Positions 8,312-17,447 of a DNA stretch of 28,087 nt are shown one piece after another; the stretch's first letter is position 1; each line of letters begins with the position of its first letter. The notes beneath the pieces are model-generated. The model worked only from the letters and a program-made list of their open reading frames with translations. It did no database searches and was not told the DNA's origin. Source of the DNA: JAAZGD01 sp034003765 (GTDB lineage Bacteria > Bacillota > Clostridia > Peptostreptococcales > Anaerovoracaceae); assembly GCA_034003765.1 (NCBI GenBank), contig JAVEXZ010000020.1, positions 1-28,087 of the forward strand, written 5' to 3'. The translations under genes and the position numbers were made by a program.

Positions 8312-9330
8312 TAGAGACCTTAAAGAAAATTTTAGAAGAGGCGAAAAAAGAAACAGAAAAGGCATCATCTCTTGTAGAGATGGAGGATATAAGGGTAAGG
8401 TTGTTGGGAAAGAAAAGTCAACTTACTGAGATTCTTAGGTCTATGGGAAAACTATCTCCTGATGAGCGAAAGGAACTAGGATTGGAAGCCAACAAGGTCC
8501 GCAGTTCAATAGAAGGCCTTTTAGAAGAAAAGCTTAAAGTGGTGAGAGATAGTGCTCAAGGGGCTAGGTTTGAAAAGGAAAGAATTGATGTAACAGAACC
8601 TGGTCTTGCTTGTGAATTAGGTACAAAGCACCTAATTACCATAACAATTGATGAGATTTCTAGGATTTTTATGAGTATGGGATTTTCAGTATCTGAAGGC
8701 CCCGAGGTGGAGACGGTTTTCCATAATTTCGATGCCCTTAATGCCCCCAAGAACCACCCTTCCAGAGATCAAAGCGATACATTCTATATCACAGAAAGCG
8801 TCCTACTGAGAACTCAAACATCTCCTGTACAGGTAAGAACTATAAAAACAAAGGAGCCACCTATTAAGGTGATATCCCCTGGCCGGTGTTTTAGATGTGA
8901 TTCACCAGATGCTACCCACTCTCCTATGTTTCACCAAATTGAGGGCCTATTGGTTGATGAAGGAGTTTCCATGACGGATCTTAAGGGCTGTCTTGATGTA
9001 ATGGCCAAAGAGCTCTTTGGGTTTGATACACGAACAAAATTTAGGCCACATTATTTCCCCTTCACAGAACCTTCGGCAGAGATGGATGTGAGCTGTTTTA
9101 AGTGTGGTGGAAAAGGTTGCAATATTTGCAAAGGCTCTGGTTGGATAGAAATTTTGGGCTGCGGAATGGTACATCCCAACGTTCTTGAAGTTGGAGGCAT
9201 TGATACAGAAAAATACACTGGATTCGCCTTTGGTATGGGTGTGGAGAGAATAGCCATGTTGCGCCACGGAGTAGATGACATTAGGCTGTTTTATGAAAAC
9301 GATATGCGATTCATCAATCAATTCAAATAG
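8308..9330 (+). CDS. pheS: Phenylalanyl-tRNA synthetase alpha subunit
   Basis: The catalytic class II subunit of the (alpha-beta)2 enzyme that charges tRNA-Phe, 340 residues, the normal length. An N-terminal coiled-coil arm (about 1-85) precedes the catalytic core. Motif 2 is seen as FRCDSPDATH followed by FHQIEGLLVDEG; the C-terminal part has the cysteine cluster CFKCGGKGCNICKGSGW and motif 3 FAFGMGVERIAML. The start overlaps the upstream methyltransferase by 4 bases (ATGA), so translation is probably coupled. The stop TAG is fused to the Shine-Dalgarno of pheT (TAGGAGG). No T-box leader is visible upstream. Confidence 0.97.
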   Translation: MIETLKKILEEAKKETEKASSLVEMEDIRVRLLGKKSQLTEILRSMGKLSPDERKELGLEANKVRSSIEGLLEEKLKVVRDSAQGARFEKERIDVTEPGLACELGTKHLITITIDEISRIFMSMGFSVSEGPEVETVFHNFDALNAPKNHPSRDQSDTFYITESVLLRTQTSPVQVRTIKTKEPPIKVISPGRCFRCDSPDATHSPMFHQIEGLLVDEGVSMTDLKGCLDVMAKELFGFDTRTKFRPHYFPFTEPSAEMDVSCFKCGGKGCNICKGSGWIEILGCGMVHPNVLEVGGIDTEKYTGFAFGMGVERIAMLRHGVDDIRLFYENDMRFINQFK

Positions 9331-9342
9331 GAGGTTCCATCG

Positions 9343-11781
9343 ATGCTAGTTCCCATTTTATGGTTAAAAGATTACACAGAGGTTCCCGACTCTATAGAAA
9401 CATTTTGTGAGAGGATGATAATGTCCGGCTCCAATTTAGAAACAGTTCAAAACACGGGACAAGGGATTGAAGGAGTTCTTGTAGGGAAGATCTGTAAAAT
9501 AGACCCTCACCCTAATGCAGACAAACTGGTGATTTGCCAAGTAGATATAGGAGAAGCTGAACTAAGGCATATAGTAACAGGGGCGAAAAACGTATATGAA
9601 GGAGCTCTTGTTCCAGTTGCTCTAGCAGGTGCCCGTATCCCAGGACCTCTCCATGGCCAAGCCAAAATAGAAGGTGGAGTCCTACTGGAAAAAGGTGAAA
9701 TACGTGGGATACTTTCAGATGGAATGCTTTGCTCCTGCAGCGAACTTGGATTTGAAGACAAGGTGGTTCCATTATTTCATAGAGATGGGATTTGGATCTT
9801 AAATGATATAATAGATGAGCCTATTCCAGGTTCAGATTTTGTTGAAACCATGGGGCTAAAGAATCAAGTGGTGGACTTTGAGATAACCCCAAATCGCCCA
9901 GATTGCCTATCCATGATAGGTATGGCAAGAGAAGTAGGGGCCACATTTCAAAAATCTGTAAATGTACCCCCCACAAAAATCAATTCCCCAGAAGGTAAAA
10001 GCAGGGATTACATTGAAATAGAGATTAAAAACCCCCATCTCTGCAGGCGATACGTTGCAAGGATTGTTAGTGATGTCCAAATAAAACAGTCGCCTTGGTG
10101 GCTTCAAAAGAGATTAATGCTAGCAGGGATGAGGCCTATTAATAATATTGTTGATATTACCAATTTTGTTATGTTGGAATTTGGAGAACCCATTCATGCT
10201 TTTGATATAAGGCAGATTGAGGGAGGCAAAATTGTTGTAGACACATCCCTAGCTGGAGAGGTCTTTACAACCCTTGATGGAGTCAAAAGAGACTTGCCAG
10301 AAGACACCCTAATGATAAAGGATGGCCAAAAATCTTTGGGAATTGCAGGAATAATGGGAGGCCTTAATTCTGAAATAGTCCAGGACACAAAGACCATCCT
10401 AATAGAAGGAGCTAACTTTGATCCTGATTCTATTAGAGCAAGCTCAAAAAAAATGGGCCTTAGGACGGAAGCAAGTTCCAGATTTGAAAAAGGCCTAGAT
10501 GCAAACCTCTGCAAACAAGCAGTAGACCGTGTAGCCTCCTTGATGGAGGAACTAGGGGCAGGAAAGGTTATGGCCCATGATATAGACCAATATCCCAGCC
10601 CAATGGAGGCAAAAGCCTGTCCTATTAGGGTAAGCAGAATTAGCAGTATAATGGGAGTTCCCCTAACAAGTGAACAGGTTAAGAACATCCTGCTAAGGCT
10701 GCAAATGGATGTAAGTGGAGAGGGGGATACCCTTATTGTAAGACCTCCTAGTGTACGTCAAGACCTAGAAAAAGAGATAGACTATGTAGAAGAAGTGGCT
10801 CGTATTTATGGGTATGATCAACTTCCTGTTACTGTGGCTAAGGGTAATAGTGGGGCAGAAAAGACTGAGGCTAGAAGGCTTATAGATTTAACCAAGGAGA
10901 CCCTATGTGCACTAGGTGTCAATGAAATACAAACCTATAGTTTTGTGAGCCCTAAGGGTCTGGATATGATTGGTCTTTCAAAGGATGCAAAAGAGAGAGA
11001 CTTTATCCCCCTTATAAATCCATTGGGTGAAGAAAACTCAGTAATGCGTACTCTTTTAACTCCAAATATGCTAGAGGTCTTGGCAAGAAATTATAACCGT
11101 AACATAGAATCTGCCAGAGCTTTTGAGCTGGGTAACACATTTCACAGTTTGGGTTCTCAAGAAAATGACCTCCCCCTTGAAGAACTTTCCTTGGCCTTGG
11201 GTTGCTATGGTGAAAATGAAAGCTTTTTTACCCTAAAAGGAATTATTTCTGAGTTGCTAATAAAACTGGGGATTCCCCAGCCAGAATACCAGACATCAGA
11301 TGGAAGAGGAACATACCATCCAGGCCGGTGTGCAGATATTTTACTGGCAACCACTCCTCTTGGCATTATTGGAGAAATTCACCCAGAAGTTGCCAAGAAC
11401 TCCGGAATTACAACTAAGGTCTACATAGCAGAACTATCTTTTGAACAAATTCTTAAAGAGGCTGATACCATGAGGCTATATAAGCCCCTGGCTAAATATC
11501 CTGCAACTGATAGAGACATTGCCCTATTGGTAAAAGAAGACACACAAGTAGGAGATCTAGAAAGAATAATAAAGGCTCACGGAACCGAATTGCTAGAAAG
11601 TGTCCAGCTCTTTGACGTATACAGAGGCAATCAAGTTGAGGCAGGCAAAAAATCCTGTGCTTTTAACTTGGTTTACAGAGCCAAGGACCGAACCCTAAAA
11701 GAGGAAGAAGTTAATAGTATTCACCAAGAAGTATTAAATGCATTGAAAGAAGACGCCAATGCAGTGTTGAGAGAAATGTAG
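9343..11781 (+). CDS. pheT: Phenylalanyl-tRNA synthetase beta subunit
   Basis: The large subunit of PheRS, 812 residues, close to the usual 800. In order: an N-terminal tRNA-binding (EMAP-like) domain with HPNADKLVICQVDIG around residue 57; the B3/B4 editing domain, which removes mischarged tyrosine; the B5 domain near 400-480; a degenerate catalytic-like core with GNTFHSLGS near 590; and the C-terminal FDX-ACB anticodon-binding domain from about residue 718 (YPATDRDIALLVKED). AGGAGG lies 8 bases before the ATG. It is co-transcribed with pheS, and its TAG stop is fused to the GAGAGG preceding zapA. Confidence 0.97.
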   Translation: MLVPILWLKDYTEVPDSIETFCERMIMSGSNLETVQNTGQGIEGVLVGKICKIDPHPNADKLVICQVDIGEAELRHIVTGAKNVYEGALVPVALAGARIPGPLHGQAKIEGGVLLEKGEIRGILSDGMLCSCSELGFEDKVVPLFHRDGIWILNDIIDEPIPGSDFVETMGLKNQVVDFEITPNRPDCLSMIGMAREVGATFQKSVNVPPTKINSPEGKSRDYIEIEIKNPHLCRRYVARIVSDVQIKQSPWWLQKRLMLAGMRPINNIVDITNFVMLEFGEPIHAFDIRQIEGGKIVVDTSLAGEVFTTLDGVKRDLPEDTLMIKDGQKSLGIAGIMGGLNSEIVQDTKTILIEGANFDPDSIRASSKKMGLRTEASSRFEKGLDANLCKQAVDRVASLMEELGAGKVMAHDIDQYPSPMEAKACPIRVSRISSIMGVPLTSEQVKNILLRLQMDVSGEGDTLIVRPPSVRQDLEKEIDYVEEVARIYGYDQLPVTVAKGNSGAEKTEARRLIDLTKETLCALGVNEIQTYSFVSPKGLDMIGLSKDAKERDFIPLINPLGEENSVMRTLLTPNMLEVLARNYNRNIESARAFELGNTFHSLGSQENDLPLEELSLALGCYGENESFFTLKGIISELLIKLGIPQPEYQTSDGRGTYHPGRCADILLATTPLGIIGEIHPEVAKNSGITTKVYIAELSFEQILKEADTMRLYKPLAKYPATDRDIALLVKEDTQVGDLERIIKAHGTELLESVQLFDVYRGNQVEAGKKSCAFNLVYRAKDRTLKEEEVNSIHQEVLNALKEDANAVLREM

Positions 11782-11795
11782 GAGAGGAAAGGGCT

Positions 11796-12350
11796 ATGGA
11801 TACCAATAAGGTTAATGTTAAAATCTACGGCCAGGAGTACGTTCTTTCTGGAGACAAGCCAAGAGAGCATATAATGAAGGTGGCGGATTACGTTAACACC
11901 AAGATGTATGAACTAACATCTGAGGTTAAGGAAATCGCCCTATCATCTTTAGGAGTCTTGACTGCAGTAAATGTTTCGGACGACTACTTTGATGCATTGG
12001 AAGAAGCTAATAATTTGAAAAGAGAAAATGTACAGCTTGAAAAAGATTGTGCTCACTATATTCAGCTATGGGAAGAGGCCAAAAAAAGCATAATTGATTA
12101 CAAAGAGGACTCCCAGATTATACTGGATCAAAAGAAAGAATTATCAACAACTATTGAAGAACAATCTGAAGAAATTCGAAATCTCAGAAGTGATGTAAAA
12201 GAAGCAGAAGCAAAAGGGGCCACTGCTTCACAAAATATGGTTCAAGAACTTGAAAAGAAATGCCGGGATTTAGAAAACAGCTTCTTCGACGTTCAGATGG
12301 AAAACATTCAACTAAAAAGTGAATTAGAACGACTAAGAAAGGACGAATAA
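11796..12350 (+). CDS. zapA: ZapA-family cell division protein with long coiled coil
   Basis: ZapA bundles FtsZ filaments at the division ring. Residues 1-70 match the ZapA domain: NKVNVKIYGQEYVLSGD, then a helix with MKVADYVNTKM and an LTAVNVSDDYFDAL segment. From about residue 70 to 184 the sequence is one charged heptad-rich coiled coil. At 184 residues it is about twice the length of classical ZapA (around 85-110), a form I associate with Clostridia. TAGGAGAGG and AAAGGG lie upstream of the ATG. It sits between pheT and mutS2, a common position in Bacillota. Confidence 0.9.
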   Translation: MDTNKVNVKIYGQEYVLSGDKPREHIMKVADYVNTKMYELTSEVKEIALSSLGVLTAVNVSDDYFDALEEANNLKRENVQLEKDCAHYIQLWEEAKKSIIDYKEDSQIILDQKKELSTTIEEQSEEIRNLRSDVKEAEAKGATASQNMVQELEKKCRDLENSFFDVQMENIQLKSELERLRKDE

Positions 12351-12353
12351 TCC

Positions 12354-14726
12354 ATGGACGAAAGAGCTAAACGGGTTTTGGAGTATGATAAAATAATCGA
12401 CAGCTTGGCTGCTAATGGAGGCTCTTCCTTGGCAAGACAAAGAATCAAGGAAATGGAACCAAGCAGTGATGGGCGTCTTATCAAGGACCTTTTAGCAGAA
12501 ACCAGTGAAGCACTTGATGTTATTGTTAAAAAAGGGCCTTTACCCCTTGGCAATTTTTATGATATTAGGCCGGCTCTAGAGCTTTCAAAAAAGGGAGGAA
12601 CCCTTACTATGAAACAGCTACTAGAGGTTTTATATAATATGAACGTAGCTGCTAATATTATTAGCTTTCTAAAAAGTGACTTACCAGAAATTCCTATTAT
12701 TAGAAGCCTTTCCCACCTTCTTGTTGCACCCAAAGATTTAAGGAGTGAAATAGACCGGTGTATTTTAAGCGAAGAAGAGATGGCAGACAATGCTTCTTCC
12801 GAACTTAGAAGCCTAAGAAGGAATATATTAAGGCAGAATGATACAATTCGAAATAGGATGAATCAAATGCTTAGTTCTGCAGACAATAAGACCTACTTAC
12901 AGGATGCCATTATTACCATGAGACAAGGGCGATATGTAATCCCTGTAAAGCAAGAACATCGTAACAAATTCCCAGGAATGGTTCACGACCAGTCCGCAAG
13001 TGGGGCGACTCTCTTCATTGAGCCCCAAGTTATAGTTAACCTAAACAACGAACTTAGGGAACTTGAAATAGCAGAACTAGCGGAAGTTCAAAGAATACTA
13101 GGGGACTTAACCCAGTACGTTGCCCAATACTATAGCGATCTTGTTAATAATCAGGAGTTATTAATTCAGTTAGATGTAATCTTTGCAAAGGGGAAGTTAT
13201 CCTATAGCATGGATGGCATTGAAGCCCAGATTGTTGATAGTGGAGTTTTAGAGCTGGTTGGGGCAAGGCATCCCTTGATTGATCCAAAAGTCGTAGTCCC
13301 AGTATCTGTTTATATTGGCAAGGACTACAATGCTTTGATAATCACAGGACCTAACACAGGTGGTAAAACAGTTACCCTAAAAACAACAGGGTTATTGGTG
13401 ATGATGACTCAGTCTGGACTACATATTCCTTGTTCCCAAGGAAGTCGGGTGCCTGTATTTGAAAAGATATATGCAGACATTGGTGATGAACAAAGCATTG
13501 AGCAAAGCCTTAGTACATTTTCATCCCATATGAAAAATATTGTTAATATAGTTGGAGAAAGCAACGAGAGAACCTTGGTGCTTTTGGATGAGCTGGGAGC
13601 TGGCACAGACCCAACGGAAGGGGCAGCCTTAGGAATAGCAATCTTAAAAGACCTAGACCAAAAGGGTGCAACGGTTCTTGCAACCACCCACTACACTGAA
13701 TTAAAAAAATATGCCATATCCACCCCTGGCGTGGAAAATGCTTCAATGGAATTTGACATTGAAACCCTGAGCCCCACATATAAATTGGTCTTGGGGATAC
13801 CAGGGAAGTCAAATGCCTTTGAAATATCCGAAAAACTAGGCCTAGAAAAATCTATTATTGAATTGGCTAGAAGCCTCCTTGATGGTAATGCTTTGGAGTT
13901 TGAAGACCTAATAAGTGCCCTTGAAGCTGACAAAAAAGCAGCGGCGGCATTGAAGGATGAAGCATTAATTATTAACCTGGCCATGAAAAAGGAAAAAGAA
14001 GAACTTAAAGAAAGAGAAAGAAAAATCTCCCTACAAAAGGATAAAATCCTTCAGGAAGCTAAATTAGAAGCCAGAGAGTTAGTTGCGGAAGCAAAAGAAT
14101 CTGCCCTTGAGATTACAAGGGAGCTAAAAGAATTAGCCAAGGAAGAAAGCCTGGGCCAGAGAACACAGAAACTTCAAGAGGCTAGATCTAACCTAAAGAA
14201 ATTGGATAATCGCTATAGGGATACCCTAGTTACACAAGATAATCCAAATCCCTTAAGTCATGAGGAAATAGAGATAGGGAAAAGGGTCAGAGTTTTGACC
14301 TTAGACCAAATAGGGGAGGTTCTTACACTACCCGATGACAAGGGGGAGCTTTCCATACAGGTAGGTCGGCTAAAAGTGAATTCTCGTCTAAGTGATATAT
14401 TGCCTATTGAAGAAAATAGGACCCGTAAAAAATCCTCAAAAGGGGGCGGAGTATCATATATGGGCAAGGCCAAGACCTGCTCTATGAGTATAAATGTCCA
14501 AGGGGAAAATCTTGATAGCGCTTTAATGGACGTAGACAAATATCTAGACGATGCCTATATGGCGGGCTTAAAAAAGGTAACTGTAATCCATGGTCGTGGT
14601 GAAGGCATCTTAAGGCAAGGTCTTCATGATATGTTCAAGAATCACAAACACGTTGCCTCATTTCAAAGGGGTAGTTATAATGAAGGTGGGGATGGTGTAA
14701 CTATTGTATCCCTTACGGAAAAGTAA
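12354..14726 (+). CDS. mutS2: MutS2 family ATPase with Smr domain
   Basis: A MutS-related DNA- or ribosome-associated ATPase without the mismatch-recognition domain, 790 residues. The core/clamp region is followed by the ATPase: Walker A GPNTGGKT (332-339), Walker B LVLLDE (D412, E413), and the signature GAGTDPTEGAA just after. A long charged coiled coil (about 520-620) leads to a C-terminal Smr domain (713-790) with HGRGEG near 746. The Smr LDLRG motif reads INVQG here, replacing both the acidic and the basic residue linked to nuclease activity. Known roles differ by species: suppression of recombination, or rescue of collided ribosomes. It begins 3 bases after zapA; the Shine-Dalgarno (AAAGGA) lies inside the zapA end. 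Confidence 0.95.
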   Translation: MDERAKRVLEYDKIIDSLAANGGSSLARQRIKEMEPSSDGRLIKDLLAETSEALDVIVKKGPLPLGNFYDIRPALELSKKGGTLTMKQLLEVLYNMNVAANIISFLKSDLPEIPIIRSLSHLLVAPKDLRSEIDRCILSEEEMADNASSELRSLRRNILRQNDTIRNRMNQMLSSADNKTYLQDAIITMRQGRYVIPVKQEHRNKFPGMVHDQSASGATLFIEPQVIVNLNNELRELEIAELAEVQRILGDLTQYVAQYYSDLVNNQELLIQLDVIFAKGKLSYSMDGIEAQIVDSGVLELVGARHPLIDPKVVVPVSVYIGKDYNALIITGPNTGGKTVTLKTTGLLVMMTQSGLHIPCSQGSRVPVFEKIYADIGDEQSIEQSLSTFSSHMKNIVNIVGESNERTLVLLDELGAGTDPTEGAALGIAILKDLDQKGATVLATTHYTELKKYAISTPGVENASMEFDIETLSPTYKLVLGIPGKSNAFEISEKLGLEKSIIELARSLLDGNALEFEDLISALEADKKAAAALKDEALIINLAMKKEKEELKERERKISLQKDKILQEAKLEARELVAEAKESALEITRELKELAKEESLGQRTQKLQEARSNLKKLDNRYRDTLVTQDNPNPLSHEEIEIGKRVRVLTLDQIGEVLTLPDDKGELSIQVGRLKVNSRLSDILPIEENRTRKKSSKGGGVSYMGKAKTCSMSINVQGENLDSALMDVDKYLDDAYMAGLKKVTVIHGRGEGILRQGLHDMFKNHKHVASFQRGSYNEGGDGVTIVSLTEK

Positions 14727-14750
14727 AAAAATATTGGACGAGGAGAATGA

Positions 14751-16472
14751 ATGATTAATTACGAAGAAATAATTACAGATGCATTAGAGGGGTTAATACC
14801 AGACTTATCAAGAGAAGAAATATTCTCCATGATTGAGATCCCTGCAGATGAATCCATGGGAGACTATGCATTGCCTTGTTTTCGTTTAGCGAAAGCACTA
14901 AAAAAGGCACCCCCAAAAATTGCGGAAGAGTTGGCCCAAAAGGTGAAGGACCACCCTTTATTTGATAGGGTTGAAAACCTTGGGGCATACCTAAACTTGT
15001 TTCTAAAAAAAGCGGATTTTGCACGAGAAGTGGTAACCAATATTTTGGCAGACCCAGATGCCTATGGTAGTTGGGACATTGGTAGGGGTAAAAGGGTGTT
15101 GGTTGAGTTTTCATCACCAAATATCGCCAAACCCTTTCACATAGGCCATATAAGAAGCACAGTAATTGGCAACTCAATTTATAAGATATATGATTTTCTT
15201 GGATACGAAACGGTAAGGATCAACCACCTAGGTGACTATGGCACTCAATTTGGTAAAATGATTGTGGCATATAGGCGTTGGGGCAATAAAGAAGATGTCA
15301 CAAGGGCACCAATTGAAACCCTGCTATCCTATTATGTGAGGTTTCACGAGGAAGCAGAAAAAGATAAAAGCTTGGATAGTGATGCCAGGGAAGCCTTCCG
15401 CAAGTTGGAACAGGAAAATCCCGAGGAAAAGGCTTTGTGGCAATGGTTTAGGGATGAAAGCCTCAAAGAATTCAATCGTGTCTATGAAATGTTGGGGATT
15501 GAATTTGATAGCCTAGCTGGGGAGAGCTCCTACTCTGATAAGATGGGTAGAGTTGTTCAAGAGCTTGAAGACAAGGGATTACTCAAGGATTCAGAAAATG
15601 CTAAAATAGTTGACTTGGAGGGAGAGGGCCTGCCTTCCGCCCTTATTACCAAGAGTGATGGGTCCACCCTTTATATTACAAGGGATATCGCCGCAGCTAT
15701 ATATCGCAAGGAAACCTACGATTTCTATAAGAACCTCTATATTGTCGGAAATCAACAGCTCCTTCATTTCCAGCAATGGATGAAAATCATAGAATTAATG
15801 GGCTATTCATGGGCTGATGATTGCGTTCATATTCCTTTCGGATTGGTTAGCCTTGACGATGGTGATACCCTATCCACAAGGCGGGGCAAGGTTGTGTTCC
15901 TAGAGGATGTTCTTAAAAAAGCAGTAGAAAAAACAAGAGAAATTATCCTTGAGAAGGATGTTAACACAGATAATATTGATGAAACAGCAGCTCAGGTAGG
16001 AATTGGAGCTATAGTATTTAATGAACTCTCAAATTCCAGGAACAAAGACTACGTGTTTTCCTGGGATAAGGTTTTGGCTTTTGAAGGAGAGACTGGCCCT
16101 TACGTACAGTATACTCATGCAAGAGCATCTAGCCTTATTAGAAAAGCCGGGGAAGAAGCCCTTAATGACGCAGAGAAAAAGGATGGGTGGAACCAAGACC
16201 ACTTGTCAGGGGATGGGGCATACCGGTTGGCTAAACTCCTATATGCATTCCCTGAGGCCATACTAGAAGCTGGAAACAGATATGAGCCTAGCATTGTTGC
16301 AAGACACATAGTAGATGTCTCCCAAGCCTTTAACCGCTTTTATCATGATGAACACATACTGGTTCCAGACCCCAATGAAAGAGCAGGAAAAATGGCATTG
16401 GTGGTCGCAACAAAGGCAGTTCTAAAAAATGGTTTAGGACTTTTGGGTGTTCATGCTCCCGAAAAGATGTAG
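14751..16472 (+). CDS. argS: Arginyl-tRNA synthetase
   Basis: A class I synthetase that charges tRNA-Arg, 573 residues, normal length. An N-terminal Add-1 domain (about 1-85) precedes the Rossmann core, with FSSPNIAKPFHIGHIRST holding the HIGH signature (130-133). The KMSKS equivalent is STRRGKVV, a common variant in ArgS. The C-terminal helical anticodon-binding domain has FNRFYHDEHIL and ends in the typical APEKM. AGGAG lies 5 bases before the ATG, 24 bases after mutS2. The 57 bases downstream hold a weak hairpin (AGGCT/AGCCT, 16471-16491) without a T tract, so readthrough into the next gene is possible. Confidence 0.97.
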   Translation: MINYEEIITDALEGLIPDLSREEIFSMIEIPADESMGDYALPCFRLAKALKKAPPKIAEELAQKVKDHPLFDRVENLGAYLNLFLKKADFAREVVTNILADPDAYGSWDIGRGKRVLVEFSSPNIAKPFHIGHIRSTVIGNSIYKIYDFLGYETVRINHLGDYGTQFGKMIVAYRRWGNKEDVTRAPIETLLSYYVRFHEEAEKDKSLDSDAREAFRKLEQENPEEKALWQWFRDESLKEFNRVYEMLGIEFDSLAGESSYSDKMGRVVQELEDKGLLKDSENAKIVDLEGEGLPSALITKSDGSTLYITRDIAAAIYRKETYDFYKNLYIVGNQQLLHFQQWMKIIELMGYSWADDCVHIPFGLVSLDDGDTLSTRRGKVVFLEDVLKKAVEKTREIILEKDVNTDNIDETAAQVGIGAIVFNELSNSRNKDYVFSWDKVLAFEGETGPYVQYTHARASSLIRKAGEEALNDAEKKDGWNQDHLSGDGAYRLAKLLYAFPEAILEAGNRYEPSIVARHIVDVSQAFNRFYHDEHILVPDPNERAGKMALVVATKAVLKNGLGLLGVHAPEKM

Positions 16473-16529
16473 GCTTAGTTAATAATAGCCTAAGAAGAAG
16501 CAGTTAAAGTATATAATGCCAGTAAAATA

Positions 16530-17447
16530 ATGAAAGGAAAAACCTGCCTAAAAGTGCAGTGTTATAAAACCGATATGAGATATGAAGGAAATATTTTTAG
16601 GCCTCCCAGTGAGGCATACAGTTTAATAGTTCAAGTTACCATTGGGTGTTCCCATAACAAGTGTACATTTTGTAGTATGTTTAAGGACAAGGTCTTTAGA
16701 GTCCGAGAAGTAAAAGAAGTTGTGGAGGACCTTAAGTCAGCCCGCCAATCCTATAAGAGGATTGACAAAATATTCTTAGCCGATGGTGATGCCTTGTGTT
16801 TGAGTAATGCAAAACTTTTAGAAATCCTAGGCCATTGCAGTGAGATTTTCCCAGAATGCGATCAAGTTACCCTTTATGGGTCTCCTTTAGATTCTCTTAG
16901 AAAAACTAAAGAGGAGCTAAAAGAACTTCATAAGGCTGGCTTAAAAATGGTATATATAGGTGGGGAATCTGGAAGCGATGAAGTACTTAAGAAAATTGTA
17001 AAGGGCGCCAACCGGGATGAAATAATAAGGGCAGTCCAAAAACTGGAAGAGGCAGGAATAAAAGCCTCGGTGACATTTATCTCTGGCCTTGCAGGAAAAG
17101 AAGGGTGGAAAGATCATGCTGTTCAAACTGGAACTATGATTAGTGAAATGCAACCTTCTTATGTGGGACTCTTAACCTTGATGTTAGAACCGGGGACACC
17201 TATTATGGAGGATGTTAGAGCAGGGAATTTCCAACTACTTTCTCCTGAAGAAGTAATTGCAGAAACCCTACTTATGGTGGAAAATATAAATGTTAGTAAA
17301 AAGTGTGTCTTTAGGAGCAACCACGCTAGTAATTATCTTTCCCTCCGGGGGGATTTACCCCAGGACAAGGATAAAATGCTAGCCCAGCTAAGAAAGGCTC
17401 TAAAAGAAACAGGGCTTTTAAAAGATGAAAGGTTTCGGATGCTTTAA
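16530..17447 (+). CDS. Radical SAM protein with a CX4CX2C cluster motif
   Basis: A 305-residue radical SAM enzyme of unknown substrate. Its cluster cysteines are C40, C45 and C48 in GCSHNKCTFC, so the spacing is CX4CX2C rather than the usual CX3CX2C; the codons confirm this. A SAM-binding GGESGSDE segment near residue 147 and a TIM-barrel-like remainder follow. Start choice is unsure: neither ATG 16530 nor the in-frame ATG 16575 (MRYEGNIFRPPSEAY, which looks like the family N terminus) has a good Shine-Dalgarno. A TATAAT at 16512-16517 may be a -10 element, but I see no -35. The stop directly abuts the next start. Confidence 0.85.
   Translation: MKGKTCLKVQCYKTDMRYEGNIFRPPSEAYSLIVQVTIGCSHNKCTFCSMFKDKVFRVREVKEVVEDLKSARQSYKRIDKIFLADGDALCLSNAKLLEILGHCSEIFPECDQVTLYGSPLDSLRKTKEELKELHKAGLKMVYIGGESGSDEVLKKIVKGANRDEIIRAVQKLEEAGIKASVTFISGLAGKEGWKDHAVQTGTMISEMQPSYVGLLTLMLEPGTPIMEDVRAGNFQLLSPEEVIAETLLMVENINVSKKCVFRSNHASNYLSLRGDLPQDKDKMLAQLRKALKETGLLKDERFRML

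Noticed and set aside
8881..8950. Unusual PheS motif 2 (FRCDSPDATHSPMFHQ) as a defective active site
   Set aside because: The key Arg and the DATH/FHQ residues are present; the other changes fall within family variation.
13409..13984. Long open frames opposite mutS2 and other large genes
   Set aside because: They lie antisense within well-supported genes, show no family resemblance and have no ribosome binding sites.
16471..16494. Hairpin after argS as a terminator
   Set aside because: The stem is only 5 bp and no T tract follows.
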